From an uncultured candidate division WPS-2 bacterium (lineage in GTDB: Bacteria; Vulcanimicrobiota; Vulcanimicrobiia; Vulcanimicrobiales; Vulcanimicrobiaceae), in contig CALEYW010000082.1 of the NCBI GenBank assembly GCA_937927945.1, positions 62,001 to 126,000 of the forward strand: a stretch of 64,000 bases of DNA, given 5' to 3'. Positions 1 through 8,025 of the stretch are shown piece after piece. A program made the position numbers and the translations under genes. How positions within the stretch are numbered: the stretch's first letter is position 1; every line of letters begins with the position of its first letter. Below the pieces are notes generated by a model. That model searched no databases. It worked only from the letters and a program-made list of their open reading frames with translations, and had not been told where the DNA came from.

Positions 1-366
1 CGCCGTCGACGGGACGTCGACGGAGAACCGAACCTGCGCGAACGTTCCCGGTTCGAGATCGAACTCGCGCGGGTTGATCGTGATGTCCTTCGAGAGCGAG
101 TACGGCGACTTGCCCGGTGGTGCGAAGGCGTAATTGCCGGTCGGTCCCACCAGGTAATCGGAGAGCGAGGCGACGATGTGAACCGCCGCAGCGCTCGTGT
201 TCCGAACGGTGATGGGGAACGTCTCCTGCTTGCCGGGCTGCGTGGTCAGCTCGTACTTCGCAGGGGAGACGTCGACGGAGATGTCGGCCGCCGACGGAGC
301 GGTGACCGCGAACCCGAAGGTCGCGATCGTTCCGAGAATCTTGAGAAAACGCCAGGGACGTATCAC
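1..366 (-). CDS. PapD-like pilus/fimbrial chaperone, N-terminal part (runs off the left edge)
   Basis: The minus-strand frame is open from a GTG at 366 to the window edge, about 122 residues. It starts with a signal peptide (IRPWRFLKILGTIATF... ending near SAA). The following Ig-like segment has the N-terminal look of periplasmic pilus chaperones: ISVDVSPAKYELTTQPG, then FPITVRNTS, then a basic/aromatic stretch. Such chaperones bind and cap subunits in the periplasm before an usher exports them. It lies 60 bp downstream of a secreted subunit-like gene and an outer-membrane barrel gene on the same strand, which fits a chaperone/subunit/usher operon. No ATG is available in frame nearby, so GTG is the likely start. 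The C-terminal domain and stop lie outside the window. Confidence 0.6.
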   Translation of the reverse strand, partial: MIRPWRFLKILGTIATFGFAVTAPSAADISVDVSPAKYELTTQPGKQETFPITVRNTSAAAVHIVASLSDYLVGPTGNYAFAPPGKSPYSLSKDITINPREFDLEPGTFAQVRFSVDVPSTA

Positions 367-425
367 TTTATGTTTCTCGGCCGCTCCGCGCGGCGACTGC
401 AGGTCCGTCAGCTCGACGAAGCGAG

Positions 426-1190
426 TTAGGAGGGGATGACCGCGATGGTAATCACGTTCGTGGCCGCGCCCGAAGCCGCGGTGGCGTTGACGTTCATCTG
501 AATGTCCTGGCCGATGTACTTGAACGCCGCACCGCTGAGGGCGCCCGCGGCGTTGTACAGCGAGTAGCCGCCCGCCGTATAGGTCGTTGCGGTCGGCGTC
601 GCGGTGGTGTTGGTCGTCAGGCCGGTCACGGTCGCGCCGCCGAAGCCCGTGCCGGCCGTGGCCGCACCGAGTCCGGCGAGAGCAACGCCCGCGACGCTGT
701 TGACGGTCGGGCAGGCCGCGACGTACGGGCCCGGGTTACCGGTCGCGCCCGATTGCGTCGGCGCAGCCGCGGGCGTCCCATTGAGCCGGAACGAGCAGAT
801 CTGCGTACCGGCCGCGAGTGTGTCGACGTACTCGACGATGTTGACGGGGTTGACGTCGTTCGACTCGACGCCGATCGAGATCGCGTTCTTGTAGTAGCAG
901 CCTGTATAGCCGGACGCCGGGGGCGTGATGCCGCCGAACGTCAGCGTGGCGAGGGTGCCTTCGGCGACGCCCGCGGTGCAGTTACCGGCGACCGAGGGGA
1001 GGATCGACGAGGCGACGCCCGACTGGATGGCGCCGGTCGCATCGTAGTTGACAGCGATCGAGACCGCAGCTGTGGCGTTGACGGCGTACTTGAGCTGGGC
1101 CGATCCGTAAACCGTCGTGGCGGCCATCGAGGGCGCGGCCAGAGCGGTCACGATTCCCAGCGAGGCCAGAGCAGTTACTGCTCTTTTCAC
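426..1190 (-). CDS. Secreted Ala/Thr/Gly-rich protein, putative fibre/pilin-like subunit
   Basis: The product is a 254-residue protein with a signal peptide (VKRAVTALASLGIVTALAA, cleavage near PSMA-AT). The mature part is rich in Ala, Thr, Gly, Asn and Val with alternating beta-type patterns, and it has a few cysteines (for example AGNCTAG, TGCYYK, ICSFRL). The GTG at 1190 is chosen because AAAGGA sits 8 nt upstream and the signal peptide begins there; longer in-frame starts lack both. The C-terminus (NVITIAVIPS) resembles the donor-strand-like ends of chaperone-dependent subunits, but this is only a resemblance. Flanked by a PapD-like chaperone and a large outer-membrane barrel protein, it is best read as the exported structural subunit. 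No specific family was recognised. Confidence 0.55.
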   Translation of the reverse strand: MKRAVTALASLGIVTALAAPSMAATTVYGSAQLKYAVNATAAVSIAVNYDATGAIQSGVASSILPSVAGNCTAGVAEGTLATLTFGGITPPASGYTGCYYKNAISIGVESNDVNPVNIVEYVDTLAAGTQICSFRLNGTPAAAPTQSGATGNPGPYVAACPTVNSVAGVALAGLGAATAGTGFGGATVTGLTTNTTATPTATTYTAGGYSLYNAAGALSGAAFKYIGQDIQMNVNATAASGAATNVITIAVIPS

Positions 1191-1357
1191 GTTCGAATCC
1201 TTTCGAGGGAGGGACGCAGATGGGGAGGAGCGATCGACGCCCCCTACCTCCACTTTCGACTTACGGGTAGGCAATATTAGGCGCTTGCTCCTTCAGGCGA
1301 GCTCCTTAACGCAGACTTTGCCGCCGGCAGGCCCCTGCTTTACGGTTCGGCGCCCTC

Positions 1358-4300
1358 TCAGCGGAACACCAGCCCGTAGTTCTGACCCTTCTTCGTCACT
1401 AATGTCGCCCCGTACGGAAGTCCTTTGCGCCAGACGCGGACGTCGAAGGTGAAGACGCGGCCGGCCGGCCGCGGCAGCACGATCTTGTAGCCGTCCTCGA
1501 AGAGCACGCTGTCGCCCTCATCGAGACCGACGAGCCCCTTGAGGGTTACCTTGGCACTCTGCCCAGGCTGCACGTTGCGGGGGCTGAGGCGCACGGCGAA
1601 GAGCGGGATGCTGGGGTCCACGGGGACGAGCGCCTGGCCGTCGTTCACGTCCTTGCGTCGTGCCGACACCGTCACGGCATAGTCGCCCTTGGCGAGCGGC
1701 GGGACCGTGGCAGTGCCCAGCCAGGCGTTCTGGCGTGAGTCGAACTTGAGGGGAAACGTCCCGAAGACGTCGCTTTCCACGAAGAGCGATTTGACGTCCT
1801 TGGAGTTGGTCGTCGCGCGAATCCGCAAAAGGGCACCGGGCGGTGCCGAGGCGGGCTCCACGACCACCTGGATCGCCTGCCGCTTTCCGTCGTTGAAGGT
1901 GTACACGACGTCTTTCGCCCCCGCGCCGAGCTTGAAGACGACCCCGGCGATCGAGGCGCCGCCGGCGATCGAAAGCGGGCCGTCCGGTCCGGAGAGAACG
2001 GAGAGGCCCTCGGGCAAGGTGTCTTTGTCGATGCTGAGCGTGTACGTCCCCGGCGGCATGTTGTCGAGGACGAAGGCGCCGTCTTCGTCGGTGATGACCG
2101 CATGGTCGCCGGGGTCCGCGACGACGTAGACGTTGTGGAGGCCGACCAGCTGCCCGAAGCCGCCGTCGGCCGGAGCGAGCACGTTGCCGGAGATCGACCC
2201 CAGCGGTGTCGCGATAAAGGTCAGTGGGACGGACGTCCCCGGGCTGACGGTCACCGTGCGCTTCGTGTCGCCGAGGAACGCGACGTTCGAGGGGACCGTC
2301 ACCTCCGCGATCGAGACCGTGTGGGCGCCCGGGTTCAGGCGGCCGACCTGAAAATGGCCGTCGGGCGCGCTGGTGACGGCCTGCACGCCGTCGACCGAGA
2401 TCCCGACCCCGCTCAGAGGATGCTTCACCCCGTTCTGGTCCTGGGAGATCACGCTCCCCGAGATCCCCGCGAAGTTCCCGACGTTGAACTGGACCGAGGT
2501 CGTCTGACCGCCGAGCACTGAGATCGTCACGTACTCGCGGTCGGCGATCAAGCCCGGACTGATCGTCGCGGGGTCGATCCGAATCGTGTGCGTCCCTTGC
2601 GGGACGAAGCGGAACTCGAACTCGCCGCTCGCGTCGGTCCGTTGGGTGGTTCGGCCGTCGAGGATGATCACAGCGTTGTTGTAGCCGCGCTGCGACATCT
2701 GGTTGTAGGCAAACGGCGTCGAGGAGGTCGAGAAGGTGACTAACCCGCGGATCACCGCCGGGAGGTTGGGGTTCGCACGTCCGCCGGCCGACTGCGGTTG
2801 GCCGAAACCGAACGGCCCGATCAGCGAGAGGTTCAGCGTCGATCCGTGGCCGCCGCCGATGCCGGTCTGCCGGAAGAAGTCGGCTTGGAGCTGGACCGCG
2901 ACGACGTTCGAGAGGCGGCGCACGAGGCTCACGCCAGTATCGATCACGGCCGTGGGGACGCCGTTGTTCGAGGACTGTTGGAAACTCTGAATCACCTGGG
3001 CGTCGAGCTTGCGGCCGAACGAATGCCGATAACTGAAGCTCTGGGCGAGCCCTGCACCCGTGCTCGCGTCCCCCGTCTGCGTGCTGCGAGCGATCTGATA
3101 GGCGGCGCTCCCGCCAAAGACCGCACGGCTCATCCCAAGCGCCATCTGCTGCTGGCCGGCGGAGCCCGTACTTCCACTGGTCGAGGACGCCTGGAGCGTC
3201 TCAAAGAGCGACAGCTTCCCCGCCGACTCGGAGAACGAGAGGGCTCCGGTGCGCTGAAGCGTGCGCGAGCCGGCGTTTCGCTGATCGTCGAGCCCAGCGA
3301 TGTATTGCATGCCGAAGTGTGACCAGCTCTTGCCCCCGCTGAAGGTCAGGCGGTCGTCGTGCGAGATAATGCCGTCGAAGTTGTCGTCGATGTGGCCGAG
3401 CGAGAGGTTGAGGTCCCCGAAGCGATCCGAGCGCTTGCGGAACGCAACGTCGGCCTGGAGCCCACCGTTGAGCGTGCTGGTCAGCGTCTGGAGTCCCGCC
3501 GGACTGTAGCGCAGGTGGACCGTCGTGAAGAGGCTCTTGCCTTGAAGGTCGGCCTGGAACGCGGTCGCCAGACGCGTGCCGGCCGCGACGCCGTCGATCC
3601 CGCGCGTGTTTGAGACGGCGATCTCCGTGTCGGTCGAAAGTCGCTCGCTATAGCGCCGGTAGGACAGATCGCCGAGCGCCTCTCGGCCGTTGCCCTGTTC
3701 GCCTCTTCCATAGTAGCTGCCGGCCGAGAGATAGCCCCCGAAGGCATTCCAGTTCCGGCGCACGCCGTAGATGCGGTAGGTGATCGAATCGCCGGCCGCC
3801 CCTTGGACTCCTGCGGTCGAGGCGAGGTAGTTCAGGTCGCCGTTGCGCAGCGGGATCGACAGCGACACCCCCCGAGCGAACCCGCCGATCTGCAGCTGGC
3901 TGTCGCTCGGCCCCGATACCTGACCGTAACTAAGCCCGTACCGCGTCGTGCGGTACCCGACGATCAGCGAGCCGATCCCGAGCGTCCCACCCCCGTACCC
4001 GAACGCGCTCGAGATGCTCACCGCGCTCGCCTCCGTCCGGCGCTCGATCCCGAGGCTCAGCGCGGTCGAGTAGTTGTCGTAACCGGTCGCCAGGCCGTTG
4101 CGGCTCGAGCGGTTGAGCCCGAGCTGATACGTACCCGACCCCTTGAAGACGATCGGGCCTTCGCCGAGCATCGACCGACGGTGCGGGCGGGCGGCCGGCG
4201 AGGCGGACGGCCCCGGACTGGGGCCCTCGAGAGCGACCTTCGGGGCGGCGAACGGCAGATGGAGACGGACCGCGAGGAGCGGTGCCGCCCGCAGCGCACC

Positions 4301-4381
4301 CTCCGATGCGAAGCACACGGTAGAAGCAGTCAGGCAGGCGGCACCTGCTCCCGCGATGAGCCGGCGGAAGTGGGGGTGCAC
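1358..4381 (-). CDS. Large outer-membrane beta-barrel protein with C-terminal Ig/CnaB-like domains (usher-like)
   Basis: The product is about 1007 residues, starting from a GTG at 4381 just ahead of a signal-peptide-like segment (HPHFRRLIAGAGAACLTAST). The first ~600 residues are a run of amphipathic, aromatic-bounded beta strands typical of an outer-membrane barrel (e.g. TEIAVSNTRG, VHLRYSPAG). Next come at least three carboxypeptidase-regulatory/CnaB-type modules (GEFEFRFVPQGTHTIRIDP, GHFQVGRLNPGAHTVSIAE, GAFVLDNMPPGTYTLSIDK) and a C-terminal Ig-like region. A barrel followed by small beta domains, encoded beside a subunit and a chaperone, suggests an exporting usher, but no FimD-type signature is evident. 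The start is uncertain: the frame stays open to 4516 and no strong ribosome-binding site was seen. Confidence 0.55.
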   Translation of the reverse strand: MHPHFRRLIAGAGAACLTASTVCFASEGALRAAPLLAVRLHLPFAAPKVALEGPSPGPSASPAARPHRRSMLGEGPIVFKGSGTYQLGLNRSSRNGLATGYDNYSTALSLGIERRTEASAVSISSAFGYGGGTLGIGSLIVGYRTTRYGLSYGQVSGPSDSQLQIGGFARGVSLSIPLRNGDLNYLASTAGVQGAAGDSITYRIYGVRRNWNAFGGYLSAGSYYGRGEQGNGREALGDLSYRRYSERLSTDTEIAVSNTRGIDGVAAGTRLATAFQADLQGKSLFTTVHLRYSPAGLQTLTSTLNGGLQADVAFRKRSDRFGDLNLSLGHIDDNFDGIISHDDRLTFSGGKSWSHFGMQYIAGLDDQRNAGSRTLQRTGALSFSESAGKLSLFETLQASSTSGSTGSAGQQQMALGMSRAVFGGSAAYQIARSTQTGDASTGAGLAQSFSYRHSFGRKLDAQVIQSFQQSSNNGVPTAVIDTGVSLVRRLSNVVAVQLQADFFRQTGIGGGHGSTLNLSLIGPFGFGQPQSAGGRANPNLPAVIRGLVTFSTSSTPFAYNQMSQRGYNNAVIILDGRTTQRTDASGEFEFRFVPQGTHTIRIDPATISPGLIADREYVTISVLGGQTTSVQFNVGNFAGISGSVISQDQNGVKHPLSGVGISVDGVQAVTSAPDGHFQVGRLNPGAHTVSIAEVTVPSNVAFLGDTKRTVTVSPGTSVPLTFIATPLGSISGNVLAPADGGFGQLVGLHNVYVVADPGDHAVITDEDGAFVLDNMPPGTYTLSIDKDTLPEGLSVLSGPDGPLSIAGGASIAGVVFKLGAGAKDVVYTFNDGKRQAIQVVVEPASAPPGALLRIRATTNSKDVKSLFVESDVFGTFPLKFDSRQNAWLGTATVPPLAKGDYAVTVSARRKDVNDGQALVPVDPSIPLFAVRLSPRNVQPGQSAKVTLKGLVGLDEGDSVLFEDGYKIVLPRPAGRVFTFDVRVWRKGLPYGATLVTKKGQNYGLVFR

Positions 4382-4438
4382 ACCCGTACCATCGGCCGTC
4401 AGCGGCCTGGACCTGCGACCAAATCGTTCAGTTTCAGG

Positions 4439-4467
4439 TAAAGTCCGCGACCTGAAGGAGCCGATAG
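4439..4467 (+). promoter_or_regulatory. Possible sigma-28-like promoter upstream of flagellin
   Basis: A GCCGATAG block at 4460-4467 matches the flagellar sigma-28 -10 consensus GCCGATAA in seven of eight bases, and a TAAA lies at 4439-4442. The spacer is 17 nt where 15-16 is usual, so the match is imperfect. It lies about 70 bp ahead of the flagellin start codon in the correct orientation. Confidence 0.35.
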
Positions 4468-4539
4468 CATGGAGAGGGGTACTTGTATCCCTAGCCCACG
4501 GACGGGCAGCTTCCATGGAGGGAAGACAGCACCATCGGC

Positions 4540-5787
4540 ATGGACGTACGAGGCCTTGCAGATCTCGCGTTGAGCGCGGGACTGAGGACGCAGAGCGAGC
4601 TACAGACGTTGACGCGACGGCTGTCGTCCGGTCTGCGTATTACGTCGTCTCAAGACGATCCGAGCGGCCTCGCGATCGCGGAGTCGCTTGCCTCGAAGGT
4701 GCAGGGTCTCGACGAAGGTTCGCGCCAGATCCAAACGGCGGCGAACGCGCTGACCGTTGCCGAAGGTGCGATGGCCGGAATCTCCGACATCCTGCAGCGG
4801 ATGCGCGCCCTCGTGGTGCAAGCGCGGAGCGACCTCGAGAGCGTTGCGGACCGGGGCATGATGCAGGCCGAGCTCAACCAGCTCATGCTCGAGATCAACA
4901 AGATCGCGGAAAACACGAACTTCAACGGCAGGGCGCTGCTCGACGGCAGCGCATCGAGCGTGCCTCCGCTAAACAACCGCATCATCATCGTTTCGAACGC
5001 GCCTACCGGCAGCGGTACGATGCTGCTGGACCAGAGCGTCGACCCGAGTGTACCGGCGATCTCCCCGACAGCTCCGCAGCTCGCACAATCCCTGACCGTC
5101 GACTCGTACGATCCGGTCTCGGGCACGATACAGATAACGGCGGTAATCGGCAGTCAGGATGCGGTTTTCGGGCCGGAACAGACCGGGTCGGCGCAGATCG
5201 TGAACGGCACAAACTATCTGGTGGGCGGGAGCCCGCCGACGCCCGGCAACCCGACCTTATATCAATACGACGTGAACGGCAATTACGTGCTCTCGTTCAA
5301 CGTCGGCATCCTCTCGCCGCAGGACGTCGGCAAATCTGCCTTTCTCGTCTCACTGCCCGCGCAGCAGAATAATCCGGGCGGGACTCTGTACGTGAACAGC
5401 GGTAACGCAGAAGGATCGGTTGTCGGCATCGACATCCCAGGCCTCTCCGCAGTGAACCTTGGCGTTAACGACGTGCAGCTGAGCACCGACCTCCAGAATC
5501 AAGCCGCTGAGTATCGCATCGACTACGCGATTCAAGCACTCGGGGCCGTGCGCGCGCAAGTCGGCGCGCAGACCGTCTCACTGCAAGAAGAGGCTGCGTC
5601 AAATCAAATCGCGAGCGTCGCGACGCAGGCGTCGGAGAGCGCGATTCGCGATCTGAACGTCGGAGCGACCATGACGCAATTCGTACGCGATCAAGTTCTC
5701 GTGAATTTTCAGACGCGTATCGTTGCCGACAGCGAACATCTCTCGCAAATTTACGCCACGCTCGTCTCCGACGCGCTCGTCCACTAG
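4540..5787 (+). CDS. fliC: Flagellin
   Basis: The product is a 415-residue flagellin family protein, the filament subunit exported by the flagellar type III apparatus. The N-terminal D0/D1 helices are clear (LQTLTRRLSSGLRITSSQDD, then SGLAIAESLASKVQGL and NALTVAEGAM), with the conserved region NTNFNGRALLDG. The C-terminal D1/D0 helix pair (YAIQALGAVRAQVGAQ; QASESAIRDLNVGATMTQF) closes the protein. The central variable domain (~residues 140-310) has no recognised fold. A GGAGGG lies about 15 nt before the ATG, rather far away. No other flagellar gene is in the window, so this is a stand-alone flagellin. It diverges from the usher-like locus and may have its own flagellar-type promoter. Confidence 0.9.
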   Translation: MDVRGLADLALSAGLRTQSELQTLTRRLSSGLRITSSQDDPSGLAIAESLASKVQGLDEGSRQIQTAANALTVAEGAMAGISDILQRMRALVVQARSDLESVADRGMMQAELNQLMLEINKIAENTNFNGRALLDGSASSVPPLNNRIIIVSNAPTGSGTMLLDQSVDPSVPAISPTAPQLAQSLTVDSYDPVSGTIQITAVIGSQDAVFGPEQTGSAQIVNGTNYLVGGSPPTPGNPTLYQYDVNGNYVLSFNVGILSPQDVGKSAFLVSLPAQQNNPGGTLYVNSGNAEGSVVGIDIPGLSAVNLGVNDVQLSTDLQNQAAEYRIDYAIQALGAVRAQVGAQTVSLQEEAASNQIASVATQASESAIRDLNVGATMTQFVRDQVLVNFQTRIVADSEHLSQIYATLVSDALVH

Positions 5788-5911
5788 CCGCCCAGCGCCG
5801 CCGCCGCTGAGGCCGGCCATGGCCGCTTCGAACCCGCCTGCGGACCCGAGACAAGCCCGCTTTACCGAAACTTGACCGACGCCGACGCCCGTGACCGACG
5901 TCGCGCGGAGG

Positions 5912-6382
5912 CTACTGGACGGTGTTGTCGCGCTGCGGCGGCGGAGGGATCGCCGCGATGATCGAGTTCTGCTGCGGGTCGTAGTGCTCGCCGTTTTTCG
6001 CGTTGAGGACCCGGAAGAGGATGTACTCGTGGGGTCTTCCCTTATGGCGGCCGTCCGGGCCGAGACCCTCTCCGTCGTATACGACGAGGTGCGGCTTTCC
6101 GTCCTCGCCCGCCGCGATCGCATACCGTAGTCGCGCGCGCATCGCCGCCGGCGTCCCGGCGGCTACGGCGGCGACTTCCGCTCGTTGTGCCGCATCGAGA
6201 GCGGGCGCGCCGGGCGTTCCCGCCGCGGAGACCAGGGCGCTGGCGGGTCCGCTCGGGACGGCAACGACCGAGGCCGCCGGTGACGGGGGCGCCGTCGAAT
6301 CGGAGGCTTTCTGCCCGGCGCACGAGATCAAGAGCGCCGCGGCCAACAGGCACGCGGCGAATCGGGCTGACGAGACGTCCAT
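5912..6382 (-). CDS. Small predicted lipoprotein of unknown function
   Basis: The product is 156 residues, starting at the ATG at 6382 behind an AAGAAGAG ribosome-binding site; the frame stays open further upstream but without such support. A signal peptide ends in the lipobox LLISC (Cys21). A Pro/Ala/Ser-rich linker (~25-65) is followed by a compact domain containing PHLVVYDGEGLGPDGRHKG, then EYILFRVLNAKNGEHYDP. No family was recognised. It converges with flagellin, with 124 bp between the stops, and diverges from the Mg2+ transport unit whose riboswitch begins about 60 bp away. Confidence 0.6.
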   Translation of the reverse strand: MDVSSARFAACLLAAALLISCAGQKASDSTAPPSPAASVVAVPSGPASALVSAAGTPGAPALDAAQRAEVAAVAAGTPAAMRARLRYAIAAGEDGKPHLVVYDGEGLGPDGRHKGRPHEYILFRVLNAKNGEHYDPQQNSIIAAIPPPPQRDNTVQ

Positions 6383-6444
6383 CTCTTCTTTTCTTCGGCC
6401 GAGGCGCAGGGCTGCTTGACGCTCGGGCGTACTCTTGCGACGGG

Positions 6445-6612
6445 ATTCCTCGTTAGGCGAGGCGTCCGCACGCATAGATGCCGCTGCCCGGAAAGGTCGA
6501 GAGACCCCGACGTGGTGACCAGGCTCCGCCGAATCAAGGCGGCGCTTAACGCGGCTGACGAGGGAGTCCGTCCCCGTCGACGGCGTGCGGTGCTGAAGCT
6601 CGACGTTGAGGA
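6445..6612 (+). ncRNA. M-box (ykoK) Mg2+-sensing riboswitch
   Basis: The leader carries the conserved M-box blocks in order: CGTTAGGCGAGGC (6451-6463), ATGCCGCTGCCCGGAAAGG (6478-6496) with GTCGAGAGACC, TTAACGCGGCTGA (6546-6558), and GGTGCTGAAGCTCGACG (6589-6605). These match the Bacillus mgtE M-box positions TTAGGTGAGGC, GCTGCTGCCC, TTAATGCAGCTGG and TGCTAAAGCTC. M-boxes fold compactly when Mg2+ is plentiful and switch off downstream Mg2+ import genes. A terminator hairpin follows at 6654-6684, so control is probably by transcription attenuation. The exact ends are estimated by eye. Confidence 0.88.
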
Positions 6613-6653
6613 GGCACTCGCGGCCGATCGGACCGCGGGCGCGTCGTCGACCG

Positions 6654-6684
6654 GCCGGAGGGGAGCGTCCCAACCGGCTTTTTT
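6654..6684 (+). terminator. Intrinsic terminator of the M-box expression platform
   Basis: The stem is GCCGG/CCGGC plus GGGA/TCCC around a GCG loop, with one A/A mismatch, followed directly by six T residues (6679-6684). It lies between the M-box and the ribosome-binding site GGGAGG of the next gene, where a Mg2+-dependent attenuator is expected. Confidence 0.75.
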
Positions 6685-6707
6685 GTGCGACGAAGGGAGG
6701 TAGCGAC

Positions 6708-8024
6708 GTGACGGCAGGGACGAAGGCGCCGGTACCATTCCATGAGGGCTTCGTGTCCCAGATCGTCGGCCGGCCCGTCGTCGTCGAGCGCGATGGAACC
6801 CGCGAAGTAATTGGCAAGGTCGCCGACTTCGTAGTCGGAAGTCCCAACGACACGTTTCCGCGGGTCGACGCCATCTTGGTCAAGACCAGCGACGGCGCGA
6901 AGCTCGCGCCGATAGCGAGCCTCGTCGACATCGCGGCCGACGGAACCGTCGTCCTCAGAGAAATCCCGACCATCCCCGCTCCGCCCGACGACGAGACGCT
7001 GTATCTGGTCGAGGATCTCTTCGACAAGCAGATCGTCGACGTCGACGGGCGCAAGGTCGTCCGGATCAACGATCTCGAGTTGGCCCGCACCGCCGGCGCG
7101 ATTCGCGTCGTCGCGGCCGACATCGGCGTCGGCGGCCTGCTGCGCCGGCTCGGCGGCGGCCGCTTCGCTGCGAGCCTGATCGACCGCATCCCGCGTGCGC
7201 TCATCGCGTGGGACAACATCGCGCCGCTGCACGATCTCAACCCGAACCAGATCCAGCTCTCGGTGAGCCAGCACCGGCTCTCCCGGATGCAGCCCGCCGA
7301 TCTGGCGCAGATCATCGGCGACCTCTCGGCGCAAGACGCCGCGCGCGTCGTCGGCTCGCTCGACGACGAGCATGCCGCCGACGCCCTCGAGCACCTCGAT
7401 CCGGAACGGCAGCGCGCCGTCATCGAGGACCTCGGAACCGAGCGCGCCGCCGACATCATCGAGGAGATGGACTCCGACGACGCCGCCGATCTGCTCGGCG
7501 AGCTCTCGGAGGAAAAGCGGCAAGAGCTCTTTGCCGAGATGGAGCCGCAGACCGCGCGCGAACTGCGCGAGCTCGCCACGTACGCCGAGGACACCGCCGG
7601 CGGGATGATGACGACCGATTACTTCTGGATCTACCCGCACCGCACCGTAGCGGCGACGATCGAGAAGATTCGCGAGATCGCGCCGGAGACGGAGTTCGTC
7701 TACTATCTCTACGTCACCGATCAGGCGAGGAAGCTGCTCGGCGTCCTGAGCTTGCGCACGCTGCTGCTCGCGTCGCCGGATGCGGCGATCCATTCGATCA
7801 TGGACAGCGACCTCGTCAGCGTGTCGCCGGATACGTCCTCGGAGGACGTCGCCAGCACGATCGCCCGGTACGACCTGCTCGCGTGCCCCGTTCTCTCCGA
7901 CGACGGCACGATGCTTGGCATCGTCACCGTCGACGACGCGATCGACGCGATCATCCCGGAACGCCTCAAGCGCAGCCTGCCGCGATTCACCCGGCACCAC
8001 CGCGCAAAGGTGAAGCCCGTCTAA
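6708..8024 (+). CDS. Soluble MgtE-type Mg2+ sensor: PRC-barrel, MgtE-N and tandem CBS domains, no membrane domain
   Basis: The product is 438 residues starting at the GTG at 6708, with GGGAGGT 6 nt upstream. Domains in order: two PRC-barrel-like segments (about 14-80, FVSQIVGRPVVVERDG; and 100-150, VEDLFDKQIVDVDG); an MgtE N-terminal superhelical domain (about 180-290, HAADALEHLDPERQRAV and ADIIEEMDSDDAADLLGEL); and a CBS pair (about 290-425, ending MLGIVTVDDAID). In true MgtE channels these acidic MgtE-N/CBS domains bind Mg2+ and gate a five-helix membrane domain. That membrane domain is absent here. The next gene, 1 nt away, is an NRAMP transporter, so this protein probably senses Mg2+ and regulates that partner. 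The M-box upstream supports a Mg2+ role. Confidence 0.85.
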   Translation: MTAGTKAPVPFHEGFVSQIVGRPVVVERDGTREVIGKVADFVVGSPNDTFPRVDAILVKTSDGAKLAPIASLVDIAADGTVVLREIPTIPAPPDDETLYLVEDLFDKQIVDVDGRKVVRINDLELARTAGAIRVVAADIGVGGLLRRLGGGRFAASLIDRIPRALIAWDNIAPLHDLNPNQIQLSVSQHRLSRMQPADLAQIIGDLSAQDAARVVGSLDDEHAADALEHLDPERQRAVIEDLGTERAADIIEEMDSDDAADLLGELSEEKRQELFAEMEPQTARELRELATYAEDTAGGMMTTDYFWIYPHRTVAATIEKIREIAPETEFVYYLYVTDQARKLLGVLSLRTLLLASPDAAIHSIMDSDLVSVSPDTSSEDVASTIARYDLLACPVLSDDGTMLGIVTVDDAIDAIIPERLKRSLPRFTRHHRAKVKPV

Positions 8025-8025
8025 C

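Noticed and set aside
5912..7594. A 560-residue minus-strand frame over the M-box and sensor gene
   Set aside because: Its upstream part is a Ser/Arg-rich shadow of the MgtE-like gene. Only the C-terminal lipoprotein from 6382 has a ribosome-binding site and lipobox.
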